Positions 63,380 to 64,000 of a stretch of 64,000 nt of DNA are shown piece by piece. The notes under the pieces were generated by a model that had not been told where the DNA came from, searched no databases, and saw only the letters and a program-made list of their open reading frames with translations. The DNA lies in contig NW_020825374.1 in NCBI RefSeq assembly GCF_003286085.1, positions 558,001 through 622,000 of the forward strand, given 5' to 3'. The translations under genes were made by a program, and so were the position numbers. Positions within the stretch are counted from its first letter, which is position 1. Every line of letters begins with the position of its first letter. This DNA is from Drosophila persimilis. Lineage: Eukaryota; Arthropoda; Insecta; Diptera; Drosophilidae.

Positions 63380-64000
63380 CTGCCACCCAAGAAGCTAGGA
63401 ATTGTTTGAGTTGTCGAGAAGAGTCAGTGATCCACATCGACAATACATTACAAAAGTTTTGGTCACTGGAAGAATTGCCGTCTTCTAAAAAGTCTTTATC
63501 TCCTGAACACAAGTTATGTGAAAAGCATTATAGAAGGACTACTCAGGTCGTGCCTTCAGGTCGGTTTGAAGTAAGACTGCCGTTCAAATCAGATCCCAGT
63601 ATCTTAGGCAACTCCTTTGAAGTGGCTAAACGGCGGTTTTTATTGCTTGAAAAAAGATTGTCTCGTGACCCCGAGTTGCAGAAAATGTACTTGGAGTTGG
63701 AAGAGTTGGAATGGAAGAGTACCTCTCCTTGGGTCACATGTCTACCACAGACAACACAATCCCCAAAACTCCACATTATTTCATTCCACATCAGTGTGTG
63801 TTGAGGCCTCAAAGAACGTCGACCAAGCTCCGCGTCGTTTTCGATGCGTCTTGTAAAACGTCCTCTCACGTGGGCTTGAACGACATATTGATGGTCGGTC
63901 CTACGATACAGGATGAGCTGTATTCGACATTGCTCCGATTCAGACTACACAGGTACGCCTTGACAGCCGATGTCAAGAAGATGTATCGCCAAGTCTGGGT
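63346..64000 (+). pseudogene. BEL 4 pol start (RT), frameshifted, truncated by window end
   Basis: 63352-63804 reads VSGRYTPKVTATQEARNCLSC, LQKFWSLEELP and VPSGRFEVRLPFKSDPSILGNSFEVAKRRF, the linker and RT N-terminus, up to LEELEW. A frame change at ~63700 follows. The RT fingers continue (STKLRVVFDASCKTSSHVGLND) and the palm starts (YALTADVKKMYRQVWV) at the window end. The YXDD box is not yet reached. Confidence 0.85.

Larger units (their letters stand above)
60134..64000 (+). mobile_element. BEL/Pao element 4, 5' part (continues beyond window)
   Basis: Candidate LTR 60134-60439, a PBS-like TGGCGCCCCCGGGTGG, a 1.1-kb leader with tandem repeats, gag-protease (61601-63379) and the start of pol. 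Its gag differs from BEL 1-3. A frameshift lies at ~63340 and another at ~63700. The 3' end is not in the window. Confidence 0.8.

Noticed and set aside
1-64000. A new defence system, biosynthetic cluster or host gene
   Set aside because: Every convincing reading frame belongs to a retrotransposon protein family. The novelty here is structural (inversion, nesting, repeat expansion).

Overview
This window has the character of Drosophila pericentromeric heterochromatin. I see no host gene. Apart from a few unidentified stretches, everything I can recognise is retrotransposon, stacked several layers deep on both strands: BEL/Pao elements, a 17.6/297-type errantivirus with env remnants, an Osvaldo/Ulysses-like gypsy element with about 2-kb LTRs, a 412/mdg1-like element, a CR1-like LINE and an R1-clade LINE. 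Drosophila is inferred from this mix of element classes and from primer-binding sites that match tRNA 3' ends. I cannot name the species, and most family names are left open.

Layout. 1-5735: BEL element 1 (minus), entering from outside the window. 5736-12591: errantivirus copy A (minus), its 3' LTR cut by BEL 1. 12592-16532: Osvaldo-like copy 1 (minus; gag, leader, PBS, LTR). 16533-18950: decayed BEL/Pao element (minus). 19360-19754: CR1 endonuclease fragment (plus). 19755-26571: Osvaldo-like copy 2 (minus), with an R1-clade LINE (plus, 23292-25721) inserted in pol. 26572-30273: 412-like element (plus), interrupted by an unidentified segment and a CR1 3' fragment. 30274-35493: BEL element 2 (plus), 47-bp repeats expanded in its 3' LTR. 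35494-35588: the missing tail of errantivirus A. 35595-48205: errantivirus copy B (minus), with a young BEL element 3 (plus, 37360-43664) nested in its integrase. 48210-50221 and 56926-57005: Osvaldo-like pol (plus), split by a CR1 composite (minus, 50222-56925) that contains an Osvaldo-like LTR fragment. 57006-58640: second copy of the R1-clade LINE (minus). 58671-60133: unidentified GC-rich DNA. 60134-64000: BEL element 4 (plus), running off the window.

The most informative structure is a probable inversion. BEL 1 and BEL 2 face each other, and the sequence between them (about 5736-30273) appears flipped. The 5-bp target duplication of one BEL insertion (CCCCG at 5736, CGGGG at 35494) and the two halves of one errantivirus LTR lie on opposite sides of the segment. 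Flipping it back restores an errantivirus with matching ATAT flanks, brings an Osvaldo-like gag and pol into the same order, and aligns a 412-like element with its continuation. This is either ectopic recombination between BEL copies or an assembly misjoin.

No element here looks fully competent. BEL 2 has lost its reverse transcriptase in one clean deletion. BEL 1 has a palindromic foldback in integrase. Errantivirus A and B share the same breaks. BEL 3 is the freshest (near-identical 401-bp LTRs, perfect 5-bp duplication) but carries two frameshifts. The density and mixed orientation would fit a piRNA-producing locus, which the sequence alone cannot show.
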